This document shows, one piece after another, positions 36,965-48,241 of a stretch of DNA of 64,000 nt. The notes under the pieces are model-generated. The model did no database searches, was not told the DNA's origin, and saw nothing but the letters and a program-made list of their open reading frames with translations. The DNA comes from Henckelia pumila (taxonomy: Eukaryota > Streptophyta > Magnoliopsida > Lamiales > Gesneriaceae): the NCBI RefSeq assembly GCF_033568475.1, contig NW_027331831.1, positions 10,850,001 to 10,914,000 on the forward strand. Direction: 5' to 3'. Both the position numbers and the translations under genes were made by a program. The first letter of the stretch is position 1. The number at the start of each line of letters is the position of its first letter.

Positions 36965-39900
36965 TCACATATTTCGTAGATTGCGCATCCCAATATTATA
37001 AATGTGTTTTCTGAATATCGCCGTGGGAAGTGCCTTTGTGAAGAGATCGGATGAGTTCTCACTTGATTGAATGTAACAGATATCAATATCTTTATTCTTC
37101 TCCAGCTCTTGAGTGTATGCAAAGAATTTAGGAGGAATATGTTTAGTTCTGTCACTTTTGATGTATCCTTCTTTCATTTGGGCAACACATGCGGCATTAT
37201 CTTCATACAGTGTGATTGGATTCTTGTCCACTGATAATCCGCAAGAAGTTTGGATATGCCGAGTCATTGATTTAAGCCAGACACATTCACGGCTTGCTTC
37301 ATGTAGTGCAATAATCTCGGCATGATTTGATGAAGTTGTAACAAGTGTTTGTTTCTGTGATCACCAAGAGATTGCAGTGCCTCCACGAGTAAATACATAT
37401 CCGGTTTGGGAACGTGCCTTATGTGGATCAGATAAGTATCCAGCATCAGCATAACCAATTATTCTCTGATTTGTATCTTTTGGATACAAAAGTCCCAAAT
37501 CCGTCGTTCCTCGTAAATAACGGAATATATGTTTAATTCCGTTCCAGTGCCTCTTCGTTGGACATGAACTGAATCTTGCCAATAAATTTACTGCAAAAGA
37601 TATGTCTGGTCTAGTGCAATTTGCAAGATACATAAGGGCACCAATGACACTTAGATATGGTACTTCAGGACCAAGAACAACTTCATCATCTTCACATGGA
37701 TGAAATGGATCCTTTTCTATATTCAATGATCTGACAACCATTGGAGTACTTAAAGGATTTGATTGATCCATATTGAAACGTTTAAGGACCTTCTCTGTAT
37801 AATTAGACTGGTGAACAAAAATTCCACATTATTTTTGTTCAATTTGTAAACCAAGACAATACTTGGTTTTTCCAAGGTCTTTCATTTCAAATTCTTCCTT
37901 CAAGTATAACATCACTTCTTGAATTTCTTTATTCGTTCCAATGATGTTTAAATCATCAACATATACAGCAATAATCACGCATCCCGATGTTGTTTTCTTG
38001 ATGAAAACACAAGGGCATATTGGATCATTTACATATCCCTTTTTCATCAAGTGTTCACTTAGCCGATTATACCACATTCGGCCGGATTGCTTTAACCCAT
38101 ACAATGATCTTTGTAATTTCACAGAATAAAATTCTCTGGGTTCTGAACTTTGTGCTTCTAGCATCTTAAATCCTTCAGGGATTTTCATGTATATATCACT
38201 ATCAAGTGATCCGTATAAATAAGCTGTAACAACATCCATTAGACGCATGTCCAAGTTTTCAGACACTGCTAAACTGATCAAATACCGAAACGTAATTGCA
38301 TCCATAACAGGAGAATATGTTTCTTCATAATCAATTCCAGGTCTTTGAGAAAAACCTTGTGCAACAAGTCGAGCTTTATATCTCACTATTTCATTTTTCT
38401 CATTTCTCTTTCGAATAAAAACCCATTTGTACCCAACAGGTTTAACACCTTTAGGTGTAAGGACTATAGGTCCAAAAACACTACGTTTATTTAGCGAATT
38501 TAATTCAACCTGGATGGCATCTTTCCATTTTGACCAATCCTTTCGAGTTTTGCATTCACCAAAAGATTTTGGTTCATTATCTTCATTTACGATGTCACAT
38601 GCCACATTGTACGAAAATATCTCATCAATATCTTGTACATTCTTTCGGTTCCATATTTTTCCAGTATTAATATAATTGATAGAGATTTCATGATTCTCGT
38701 CAGTTTGTGGTTCTGACAGAATATTTTCATCATCGTGTGTTTCTTCTGGAACACCATTTTCTATTTTCTGATCATCATTTTTCTCTATGTATTTTCTTTT
38801 CCGAAGATTTTTATCCTTTGAACCGATTGGCCTTCCACGCTTCAGGCGTTTTATGACATCATGAATGTCTTCATTTTGTTTCTTTGGAATTTCAACTCGA
38901 GCAGGGGCATTTACAGCAGATATATATGATTTTGTTACCCCTTTTGTGTCTGCAAATGCATCTGGCATTTGATTTGCTATTCTTTGCAAATGCACAATTT
39001 GCTGTACATCTTTATCACATTGTTTAGTTCTAGGATCCAAATGTAATAATGATGGTACATACCATGTGATTTCTTTTTCGATGTGTTTTTTTTTCTCCCC
39101 CTAACATTGGGAAGTTATTTTCATCAAAATGACAATCATCAAACCGTGCTGTAAACACATCGCCTGTCTGAGCCTCAAGATATCTAATGATTGATGGACT
39201 ATCATAGCCGATATAAATACCATTCTTTCTTTGAGGTCCCATTTTTGTTCTTTGAGGTGGTGCAATAGGCACATACACCATACATCCAAAAATTCTCAAA
39301 TGAGAAATATCTGGTTCTTTGCCAAATACAAGCTGCAATGGGGAGTGTTTATGATATGCACTTGGCCTGATGCGAATCAATGCAGCAGCATGTAAAATTG
39401 CATGTCCCCATATAGAAATAGGGAGTTTCGTTCTCATAATCATTGGTCTAGCAATCAACTGCAGACGTTTAATCAATGATTCATCTAATCCATTTTGTGT
39501 ATGAACATGAGCTACAGGATGTTCAACAGTAATTCCCATCGACATACAATAGTCGTTAAAAGTCTGGGAAGTAAATTCTCCAGCATTATCAAGTCTTATT
39601 TTCTTGATCGTATATTCGGGAAATTGATTCCGCAATTTTATTATTTGAGCCATCAATTTTGTAAATGCCACATTCCGAGTGGACAATAAACATACATGTG
39701 ACCATCTGCTAGAGGCATCGATCAATACCATAAAGTATCGAAATGGTCCACATGGTGGATGAATTGGCCCACAAATATCACCTTGAATACGTTCAAGAAA
39801 TATGGGTGATTCCTTTTGGATTTTAGCTGGTGATGGTCTTATAATAAGTTTCCCCAGAGAACATGCCTTACACTGAAACTTATTATTCTGAAAGATCTTC

Positions 39901-40442
39901 TGGTCTTGCAGTGGATGGCCACTTGTATTTTCTATAATCCTTCGCATCATTATTGAACCAGGATGTCCCAATCGATCATGCCAATTTGTTAGTATTGAAG
40001 AATTTCCAATAACCATATTTGATTCGATTGGACTTATATGTGTATAATGCAATCCAGTAGGGAGCATTGATAATTTCTCAACTACATATTTCTTTCCTGA
40101 TTTATATGTAGTAAGACACATATATTTCTCATTTCCTTCGGTTATTGTTTCCGTATCATAACCATGAGAATATATATCATTAAAACTCAACAAATTTCTT
40201 TGTGATCGTGGTGAATATAAAGCACTATTTATCAAAAATTTTGTACCATTAGGTAACAAAAATTGTGCTTTGCCACATCCTTCAATCAAGTCTACAGGAC
40301 CTGATATTGTATTCACCATTGTTTTTGTTGGTTTTAATTCCAAGAAATATTTTTCATTTCTGAGGATAGTGTGCGTTGTACCACTATCTGGTATGCAAAC
40401 TTCCAGTGCATTATTTCCATCTTTGATCATAGCATTTTCCAT
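36965..40442 (-). pseudogene. Copia pol (protease, integrase, RT, RNase H), nearly intact
   Basis: Order on the minus strand: protease IPDSGTTHTILR; integrase zinc-binding WHDRLGHPG...CKACSLGKL and catalytic core QGDICG, RLDNAGEF, DESLIKR; reverse transcriptase with YKARLVAQGFSQ and AVYVDDLNIIGT; RNase H with RPDISFAVNLLARFS and LYEDNAACVAQM; end KALPTAIFRKH. It starts at MENAM (40442). Breaks: a one-base change in a run of A's near 39103 shifts the frame between integrase and RT; TAA near 37827 after GLQIEQK; TGA near 37358 after TAISW, at a codon that is arginine-like CGA by context. Few lesions fit a very recent copy. Some could be sequencing errors, especially the homopolymer one. Confidence 0.92.
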
Positions 40443-40568
40443 AATGATCTTCAAAAACAATATGCAATAAAATGAATTAAGAAAGATACATGCAAACAAT
40501 ACATGCAAAATATAATATGTTTTATAAAATAAAAATTACATTGTTACATTCTTTTCCCACCAGTATAT

Positions 40569-41609
40569 TTAATCAATATCTTCGAAATCATTCAAAAAGT
40601 AGGCAGCATCTAAATTCATTGAACCACTTGCATGGTCAATGTTTTCAGTAAAATTGGTCTTTTTTTCTTTCCCCTTTATTGAATCTTTATAGAGCTTACA
40701 CAGATGCTCAGGGGCTCGACAAGTTCTTGACCAATGTCCTGGAGTGCCACATCTATAACAAACACTCTCAGTTCTTTTTGGATGATTTTCATTTTCACCC
40801 GTATTATCATGCTGCCTCTTTTGTGGGTGGTTCGTGACGTTCCTTTGAGATGAGTTATTGAAATAACTATCTCTTTTATTTTCAAATCCACGGCCTCGAC
40901 CACGACCGCGATCATTTCTACGCCCACGTCCACGCCCACGTCCTCGTCCACGACCTCGATCAAAATCTTGTCTATATCTTTGATTTTGGTTTTCATTTTT
41001 ACTTACGACATTTGCTTCAGGAAATGCCGTTGAACCAGTAGGTCTGGACTGATGATTTCTCATGAGCAATTCATTATTCTTTTCTGCCACGAGTAAACAT
41101 GCGATGAGTTCTGAGTATCTTGAAAATCCACGCACTCTATATTGCTGTTGTAGAGTTATATTTGATGCGTGGAATGTGGAAAATGTCTTTTCAAGCATTT
41201 CCATCTCAGTAATATTATGTCCACAAAATTTCAGCTGTGAGACAATTCGATACATCGCAGAATTATAATCACTCACCTTTTTAAAATCTTGGAATCTTAA
41301 AGTATTCCATTCATCTCGTGCGGTCGGAAGTATAACTTCCCGTATATGCTCAAAACGTTCTTTTAACCCTTTCCACAAAATCATTGGGTCTTTTTCGGTC
41401 AAATATTCACATTTCAACCCCTCATCAAGATGTCTGCGTAAAAATATCATCGCTTTTGCTTTATCTTGTGAGGATGATATGTTATTTTCTTTGATAGTTT
41501 CGTTAAGACCCAATGACTCGAGATGCATTTCTACATCGAGGGTCCATGGCATATAATTCTTTCCGGTTATATCAAGTGCAATGAATTCGAGTTTCGCCAA
41601 GTTCGACAT
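40569..41609 (-). CDS. Copia gag
   Basis: An intact 346-residue frame. It begins MSNLAKLEFIALDITGKNY (the first two of the upstream residues come from a non-preferred start). The middle is a UBN2-type gag domain (WKGLKERFEHI, LRFQDFKKVSDYN). A long arginine-glycine repeat (DRGRGRGRGR) is followed by the knuckle CYRCGTPGHWSRTC, CX2CX4HX4C. It packages the element's RNA into virus-like particles. It ends in an acidic LNDFEDID. Stop at 40569; pol lies beyond in a separate frame. Confidence 0.93.
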   Translation of the reverse strand: MSNLAKLEFIALDITGKNYMPWTLDVEMHLESLGLNETIKENNISSSQDKAKAMIFLRRHLDEGLKCEYLTEKDPMILWKGLKERFEHIREVILPTARDEWNTLRFQDFKKVSDYNSAMYRIVSQLKFCGHNITEMEMLEKTFSTFHASNITLQQQYRVRGFSRYSELIACLLVAEKNNELLMRNHQSRPTGSTAFPEANVVSKNENQNQRYRQDFDRGRGRGRGRGRGRRNDRGRGRGRGFENKRDSYFNNSSQRNVTNHPQKRQHDNTGENENHPKRTESVCYRCGTPGHWSRTCRAPEHLCKLYKDSIKGKEKKTNFTENIDHASGSMNLDAAYFLNDFEDID

Positions 41610-41645
41610 GGTGGTACTAGAAAATAACAATGCATTTTATTAGTT

Positions 41646-41819
41646 AATTTCCATAAATATGACAATACAAAATAATGGAAGAACGTAAATTACAAGTGCG
41701 TATACAAATAGAGAAAAAATATGTGTTGGAAAATCGCTGGTGAGTAAAAGACTCGTGAGCATGATGATCATAGTCGTTATGAAAAATATCCTTATAAATG
41801 TCATCATCTCCATCTTCGA
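41646..41819 (-). CDS. Small hydrophobic ORF in the copia leader
   Basis: Between the 5' LTR and gag, a minus-strand frame starts MEMMTFIRIFFITTMIIMLT and ends FMEIN at a TAA about 35 bases before gag. It is 57 residues with two hydrophobic segments. The related element at 59965 has a frame of the same length at the same place (60837-61010), with no insertion or deletion between them. A TATA box lies about 70 bases upstream. I do not recognise the protein. Most base differences between the two copies change the residue, so coding constraint is not demonstrated. It may be captured host sequence. Confidence 0.4.
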
Positions 41820-41884
41820 AAAAACCGAGGATAAAATATTTTGAGAGAAAGAATGAATTTGGTGTGATTGAAAATGAGTTTGAG

Positions 41885-41895
41885 TGAACATATTT
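41885..41895 (-). promoter_or_regulatory. Internal TATA box in the copia leader
   Basis: CTATAAATATG on the minus strand, preceded by a conserved block with GTTACAAACGGT-like strings (cggtcacaaacggtaacaaaacggc). The same arrangement is found in the relative at about 60753-60764. This is distinct from the TATA box inside the LTR. Confidence 0.5.
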
Positions 41896-42024
41896 ATAGG
41901 GCAAAAACTAGCCGTTTTGTTACCGTTTGTGACCGTTGGGGGTAAAGAAAAAATTGAGTATGTGTTGAATAAAAATTCGTGATAATCATGTAATGCATAT
42001 AATGATAATCATAATTAAATAATT

Positions 42025-42330
42025 ATGTATATCATATCACATTATTATAAGGTCAGTGTCGTAGACAGCCTTTTATATAATGTTGTGAAATTATACCAAT
42101 ATAGTTAGTATAAAGTCAGGTATAGTATATCATATCACATTATTATAAGATCGGTGTCGTAGACAACCTTTTATATAATAACATGAGATTATACAAATAT
42201 GGTTAGTATATAAATACACAATAATATATATCATATCACGTTATTATAAGGTCAGTGTCATAGACAACCTTTTATATAATAACATGAAATTATATATTAA
42301 TATAGTTAATATATATATACATAATAAATA
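42025..42330 (-). repeat. Three tandem ~100-bp repeats in the copia leader
   Basis: atatcacattattataag(g/a)tc followed by gtgtc(g/a)tagaca(g/a)cctttta occurs at about 42034, 42135 and 42235. The related element at 59965 has only one copy (about 60560-60615), so the array expanded in this copy's lineage. Confidence 0.8.
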
Positions 42331-42611
42331 TATATCACGTTATTGTTTAAAAACCTTAGAGGCTTTTATACTTGTCGTATCCCTTACCGGGAGTGTGGGA
42401 TGTCGTCTTAACATCCTCCCAGGATTTATAACAAGTTTTGAAAAAAAACTTATTTTTTTTTCATAACATGATATTATATATTAATATATACACAATAAAA
42501 ATATATAAACAGTAAAATAAAAATTCTTACTTGTTGAATATTTTTGACTTCTTCTTGTATTTTGGAGCGTCGGAAAATATAGAGAACCTTCGAGCGATCG
42601 TGCTGATAACG

Positions 42612-42884
42612 TGTTGTGAAAAAGTAAAAATTTACGGTAAAAAGTAAAAACTCAAAAACTTAAAATTCTACACTTTATAAAATTTTTCTCTCTTCACAAT
42701 TGTGTTTTTCTACACAAATAGAGAGACCTATTTATAGATCTCAATTGGAGATTAGTCAAAAATTAATACATCATTAATTACATCATCACACACTAATTTT
42801 CAATATTTTACAACTCAATTTTCAACTTTCAACCTTCAACATTCAACAATAAATAATAATATATATTTATATATATTTTCAACA
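42612..42884 (-). repeat. 5' LTR of the young copia
   Basis: Differs from the other LTR at a single position (42720). Carries the element's promoter with CTATAAATAGG on the minus strand. Confidence 0.95.
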
Positions 42885-42889
42885 ATATA

Positions 42890-44693
42890 GATATATATTA
42901 TATGAGGTATAATAAAATTCACGAGGAGCCTTCATAAATTCAGAGCAACTAATTAAGGTCAACTAGAGTAGGACTTAGGAATTAAACACAAGAGGTAGCT
43001 ATAAAGTTTGTGTTTAATGTTCCTTTCTACGAAGAAACCAGAAGTCAGCATATTTTAATACAATTAAGACAAAAGAGAGAATATTATATAGACACCCACA
43101 ATATAAAGTGTGAAACCATACATACAATCACTTAAATAAATAACGTAATAAAATAAATAGATAATATATGCACACACACAAAAAGTTGTGAAAAGTGGGA
43201 TCCAGCAAGCCTTGAATTGGGTGATAATGGTGAAGTGGAACCCATTTAATTTTATCTAATTTTAAAGACTATGACGTGACTTTATTAGTTGGGAGCTGAA
43301 AGGCTCCCCTTTGGAATGGGATGGATCCATGTTTTCATCTTCGATCTGTTCAGTTTTGATTTATTATTTGATTCTATAATACTATATATACATTTTTTGT
43401 AAATTTTAACTATGGTCCTTATTTTATTGCGAATAATATTTCGAAGTGAAATTAAATTTTATTTACGAATTTGAGTAAGTATATATATGAATTTGTTCGA
43501 AACCTCCTCTTCTTCTTTTTCAATGTCATCCACATAAAATGCAAAAACAAATGCACACAAGCAAATTAATATTTGAGTTACACCGTTTCGACTAGCTATA
43601 ACTTTTGATAAAGTGACACGCTTAAATCTACAATTAGTTTAATGTCAAGTTCACGGGTTCGATTCTAATTAATTAATTACAAGAAGTGCAATTATTGAGA
43701 AACAGATTATTATGGTGAAATAATTGTTCTTGTCTAGAGAGAAATCGGAACGTGGATTGAGAATTAAAATATTTAAATTACACTGCTACGATCTACTATA
43801 ATGTGCAACTTCGAGTTTCTTATGTAAGAGGTTCTCTAGGTTTGTTGAATGGGGTCATTTATGAATTTAAAATTCATAATATATAAAATATATTTGAATC
43901 CTCTGTATAGATTTAATTAGGTGATGTTCAGATTAATTCCTATCAATTCAGTTGGTATTATTGAAATCCATACATCAAAAAACTCTTCAAATTAAGTTAT
44001 TAATTTCGTCCAAATCAGATCCTAAATAATCTGATGTTATCGATTTTTGAATATAAGAGGTATTCAGATAAGGTCAAATGCAATTTATATATCATGATTT
44101 TTTGCCTGTATCTTAACGGATATATAATATAATATAATATAATATAATATAATATAAGTACTCAAATGTATGAATATCATTTCACAAATTAATTTTTTAT
44201 GTAATATAAATTAATTACAAATTAAAGAATATTTCATTTCTATTCTAAAATAAAAGGAGTATTAAAGAAATTTTCATTTCAGGTCAAGAAAATATGATAC
44301 CCATGTGCCCTTTTCTGCTTCACATCACTCCGTTTCCTCTTTCTTCTTCCTTGAAAGTGATTTCTCAACCACTGCCTATCGCTATATATAGTACACAGTT
44401 TTTGTGTACCCGTTGTGTTATTTAAATATACAAATATTATATTATATAATTTTTAAAATAATTTTGATTCCCAATTTTTATCAAGAAATAAAATTAAGTG
44501 AATAGTATAAGCCTTTAAAATAATATGCATAGACTATGAGTGATTTAGATGATATTTTGGTCAAGTAGCTCTCTAAAACATACCTAACCTAGAAAAACCA
44601 AAGAGTTTTTATAATTAGTTTTCTCATAATGTTATTAGTAATACACACACAGAGACACACATACTAGTGAATCATGACACACATTATGCATGT
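42890..44693. other. Intergenic, AT-rich
   Basis: About 43570-43800 is a diverged copy of the 4996-5340 repeat and includes cacgggttcgattc, like a pol III B box. 44122-44157 is an (AATAT)n tract. No gene recognised. Confidence 0.5.
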
Positions 44694-44799
44694 GGTAAAA
44701 TTAGAAAATAAGATATAATTTTTTAAAAAGATATTAAAAATTTTGTCAAAAAAAAAAAGAAAGATATTAAAAAATTATATCTTATTTTCTAATTTTACC
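44694..44799. repeat. Perfect 33-bp inverted repeat
   Basis: 44694-44726 is the exact reverse complement of 44767-44799, separated by 40 bases. The loop and the right flank also share a direct repeat (aattttgtc, A-run, gaaagatattaaaa). No target duplication seen. Confidence 0.9.
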
Positions 44800-44829
44800 A
44801 AAAATTTTGTCAAAAAAAAAAAAAGAAAG

Positions 44830-45242
44830 ATATTAAAATGAAAGTTAATAGTTGTTGAAATTGAGTTGGTATGTAAGAGAGAAAATAAAATGGAAAAAAA
44901 TATGTAATATGGTGAATTAGAAACAATTAGAGTGGAGTATAAAGTACTAATTTTCAAAACAAAAATATCCATTTTTCATATTATATTTTTGTTTCTCATA
45001 GATTTAATACTGAAAATTCCGTCTCAAAAATTTATTTTTCGAAACCCTAGCTCACATCAAGGTCGACCAGCTCAATTACGAATTACATCTCAATTTCGTT
45101 TTAAACACGTTCGATCTTGAAATACATTTTCCTCCAAAGAAATAAAAAAATTAATTCTTGTGGGAGTTTTTTTTTCCCACGTGAATAGATTGATCACGAA
45201 AAGTTTTGATTTTGGATACGATGTTATGCACGGTTTAGTACA
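44830..45242. other. Intergenic
   Basis: AT-rich; no gene recognised. Confidence 0.5.
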
Positions 45243-45382
45243 TGCTGCCCGCAGGGCACTACCCTGCGGGTGACCTGTAACCTCATGATTGGTCAAAATG
45301 AGTGGATCTCACGTGAGGTTCATTGATTTTAACCAATCATGAGCCGTCACGTCATCCGCAGGGCACTACCCTGCGAGTAGCA
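45243..45382. mobile_element. Palindromic MITE-like element with central CACGTG
   Basis: A 140-bp element whose ends form an imperfect 32-bp inverted repeat (TGCTGCCCGCAGGGCA outward, TGCTACTCGCAGGGTA from the other end). Each end itself contains the palindrome CGCAGGGcactaCCCTGCG. The arms meet at CTCACGTGAG. CATGATTGG and its complement lie in the inner arms. Confidence 0.65.
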
Positions 45383-45514
45383 TCTACTCAACCTGCACAA
45401 CAAGAAATCCTTCTTCAAAATTTTAAATCTACATCACTACAACTTTTGATGGTCAAACAATTATAAAATTTAATTGTATGTAAGTATTGGGAAAATCAAA
45501 TTGCTCGTTCAAAT

Positions 45515-45640
45515 AGTGCCCTTGGGTGGCGTAGCAATTCGTGATTGGTTAAAATTAATGGGCCCCACGTGGGCCCCACTGATTTTAACGAATCATACTC
45601 TGCCACGTCACCCCAAAGGCAGTGTCCTTGGGGTAGCATA
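45515..45640. mobile_element. Related palindromic element with central CCCACGTGGG
   Basis: Same plan as the element at 45243: outer TGCCCTTGGGTGG and, from the other end, TGCCTTTGGGGTG; inner GTGATTGGTTAAAAT arms; centre CCCACGTGGG. The outer sequences differ but the symmetric design and inner CCAAT arms are shared. Ends are approximate. Confidence 0.55.
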
Positions 45641-45886
45641 GACTTTCTCCCGAACCAAATAACAAAATAATTAATAGGGGTGTCAAATATATATAAACAT
45701 ATATAAATCTGATTTAAATTCGTATATATGTATTATTGGGAATTTGAATTGAAATGACGTGGAGTGAACGTTACTAATTGAATACTCCATTCGTTCCAAT
45801 TATATTGTTCACGTTTTTTTTGTCCCTAATATATAGTCATATATCATATTTAGTAATATTTTTTTACACTCCTTTACTAATATACC

Positions 45887-47974
45887 TGTAAGGACCCGAT
45901 ATTAATATATTAATTAATTTGTGTGTTAAAAATATGTATTTATAATGAATATGTTATTTATAGAGCACACAAGAGTTGAAATAACTCAAACCGGATTAAG
46001 TTTGAACCCCGAATGAATAAAATAAAACACACATTAAACTAATACATATCTATATATAAATATAATATATATATATATATATATATAATAAACTCTCTCT
46101 CTCCACCGTCTCTCTCCCTCCGTATCCTTCCTTCTGTTTCTTTGTTTTTAAAATTTCTTCATTTCTTCAAATCGCCGTAACTTTTCCGTCGGTTATCGAT
46201 TTTCGAAAATAAATATAGTTCCGGAATCCTCGCGACGAGAGCTTTCTTTTGATACCAAGTTCGTAAGAATTTGTCGCTGTTTTAAAAACCCGACGTCAAC
46301 AGCCGCCGTCCGTTCGCCGCCGTTTGCCACCGCCGATCGTCGCCGGAGTTTAGGGGTAGGTTGTGTTAGTTGGTTAGACCTTTAATTCCAAGCTTTGAGG
46401 TTATTTTCAGTAGTTAGGGTTTCGAATTTTGGGAATTTTGATTCGATTGACTTTCGATAATTGATATTTGATTTATTATTGGTTGTAGGTATTATATCGG
46501 ACTCGATTGAAGGTATTGGATATTTTTCAGAAATTATTGGAGCATTATTTCAAATTTCCAGATTTATTTTATTGGGAATTTCGAATTTTAGAAGTCTTGA
46601 AATCAAGTTTTAGATGTTTTGATGTGTTAGAATTGATATATATAATATTTAAAAATTTTGGGAATTTTCTGGAAATATTCAGAATCTGAATATGTTGATA
46701 TTTCGACTTTTAGAGTCATTTATCGAGATTTAGACATGGATAGGATGACTGAATATGAAGAATATTTGGAACTGTTAGTTTGATTTTTAGACTTAGTTCC
46801 GATAATTGTCAGATTTGTAAACGAAAATAGGAATTGATGTGAAATAAATGGTTTTTCACAGGATTGGAGTATTCGAATATTACTTGAGATATTTCTGTGG
46901 TAATTAAGTGTTGGTTGAGGTACGTATGAGCTGTTTATATTACGACGCCTATAATGGCATGTAATGATATTAAGTATTTTGTAATGAGTGATAACGTGTT
47001 TTATGTGCTTACGTGGATTATATGATTGCATTCACTCATTTACAAGTTTACATAGCACGTTGAGCCTTGACTCCTTTGATTGCTATTGATATTGATCTCT
47101 TGAGATATATTGAGTCATCATGGAGCGAGTGACATTGTTTTAGTGCACTCCTGAGATAGCATGAGGCACGGACAGGTAGCTCCTGTCGCCCTCCGATGCT
47201 ACGTACGACACTCCTGATGACAGCATGAGGCTGGACGGGTCGCTCCTGTCACCCTCCGATGCTACGTGTATGGATTAGCAGTGATGATTCGAGGTCTGCT
47301 GCGTTCCTGGCACGGGTGGCCACTGAGATTATTGTGATACGATTATTTGGACTCCTTTTGGTATCCCTTATTTCATTGATACATGTCACGCATTACATTG
47401 CATTTCATTGCATTGTACTTGATTTTATTCATGTCAGTTATATTTGTCGTAATTTTTATAGTTCGTCGTACTGGGGTCCGACCCCTGTTTTCTTTTTATG
47501 CTGTGGTTGTTTGTGATTCCATAACAGGTTATCCAGGGGGATTTGACGCATCTGGTGGAGCGTCATCTAGTGGTACCCAGTGAGGCGAGCGTGGAGCCGA
47601 GTTCCCAGATATATGTATATATATATATCAGTTTAGCAAGTTTTATATTTGCCAGGGTGATGCCCTGTGTATCTGTATAAATAGGTTTGGACCTTGTTTT
47701 GAATTGTTATTTGTGTGATCGAGCCTTGCCGGCTCTGCATGTGTTTAGTCCTGGCCAGTGCGGCTATAGGTTTGTAAATTGGAGTTGTGACTCTATTTTC
47801 GAGTATATATTGCTGGTTGTGTTGTACAGGTTTTTGGGATGTCCTATTTATGAATAGGTCATGCCGAAATTTCTGTAGGCCCAAACGCAAATTTTTAACT
47901 CGTTTTCGCTGTTTACATTAATTAATCCTGGTTGTTTGATCATTAAATATTAAATCAGGACACGGACCCTTTCA
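45887..47974 (+). repeat. 5' LTR of the gypsy element
   Basis: 2088 bp. About 36 bp shorter than its partner, mainly because of a missing stretch near 45943. Contains a (TA)n tract, a CT-rich stretch with ctctctctccaccgtctctctc, and a 64-bp duplication around 47145-47270 with repeated ccctccgatgctacgt. Confidence 0.95.
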
Positions 47975-48241
47975 TTTGGTATCAGAGCGTATACTGGGAT
48001 ATGCTCGAATTAGAGTCTAGGACACTCGAGTTTAGACACTAACAAAATGGTTGCGTATGTGTGTGACTACTTGTTCTTACGTGACTTACTTGTAGTGTTT
48101 ATTTTTGAACGTATTTGTTAGAACCAGTAGTTCTTGGCTTTAGAATTAGTTTATGAATTCTATTAGAACTCTGAGTTCCTATCATAGTTTTCTGTTTGTT
48201 AAGATATTTTTGTCTGTATTTAAATCCTTGTGTCTTGTAGA

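Larger units (their letters stand above)
36527..42884 (-). mobile_element. Young full-length Ty1/copia element
   Basis: A 6358-bp element lying on the minus strand. LTRs at 36527-36799 and 42612-42884 are both 273 bp, start TGTTGTGAAA and end TTTTCAACA as written on the plus strand. They differ only at 36635 (G) versus 42720 (A). ATATA flanks both ends (36522-36526 and 42885-42889), though in TA-rich DNA. A polypurine tract ACAAGGGGGAG sits at 36800-36808 and a primer-binding-site-like TTATCAGCAC at about 42600-42609. Gag and pol are separate frames. One homopolymer frameshift and two in-frame stops break pol. Confidence 0.95.

Noticed and set aside
43620..43680. tRNA-like A/B box strings (cacgggttcgattc)
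   Set aside because: No cloverleaf can be folded around them by eye; part of a dispersed repeat, not a tRNA gene.
46507..47583. Several short frames inside the gypsy LTR, repeated in the other LTR at 53740-54816
   Set aside because: They are duplicated only because the LTRs are; no protein family, and LTRs of this clade are noncoding.
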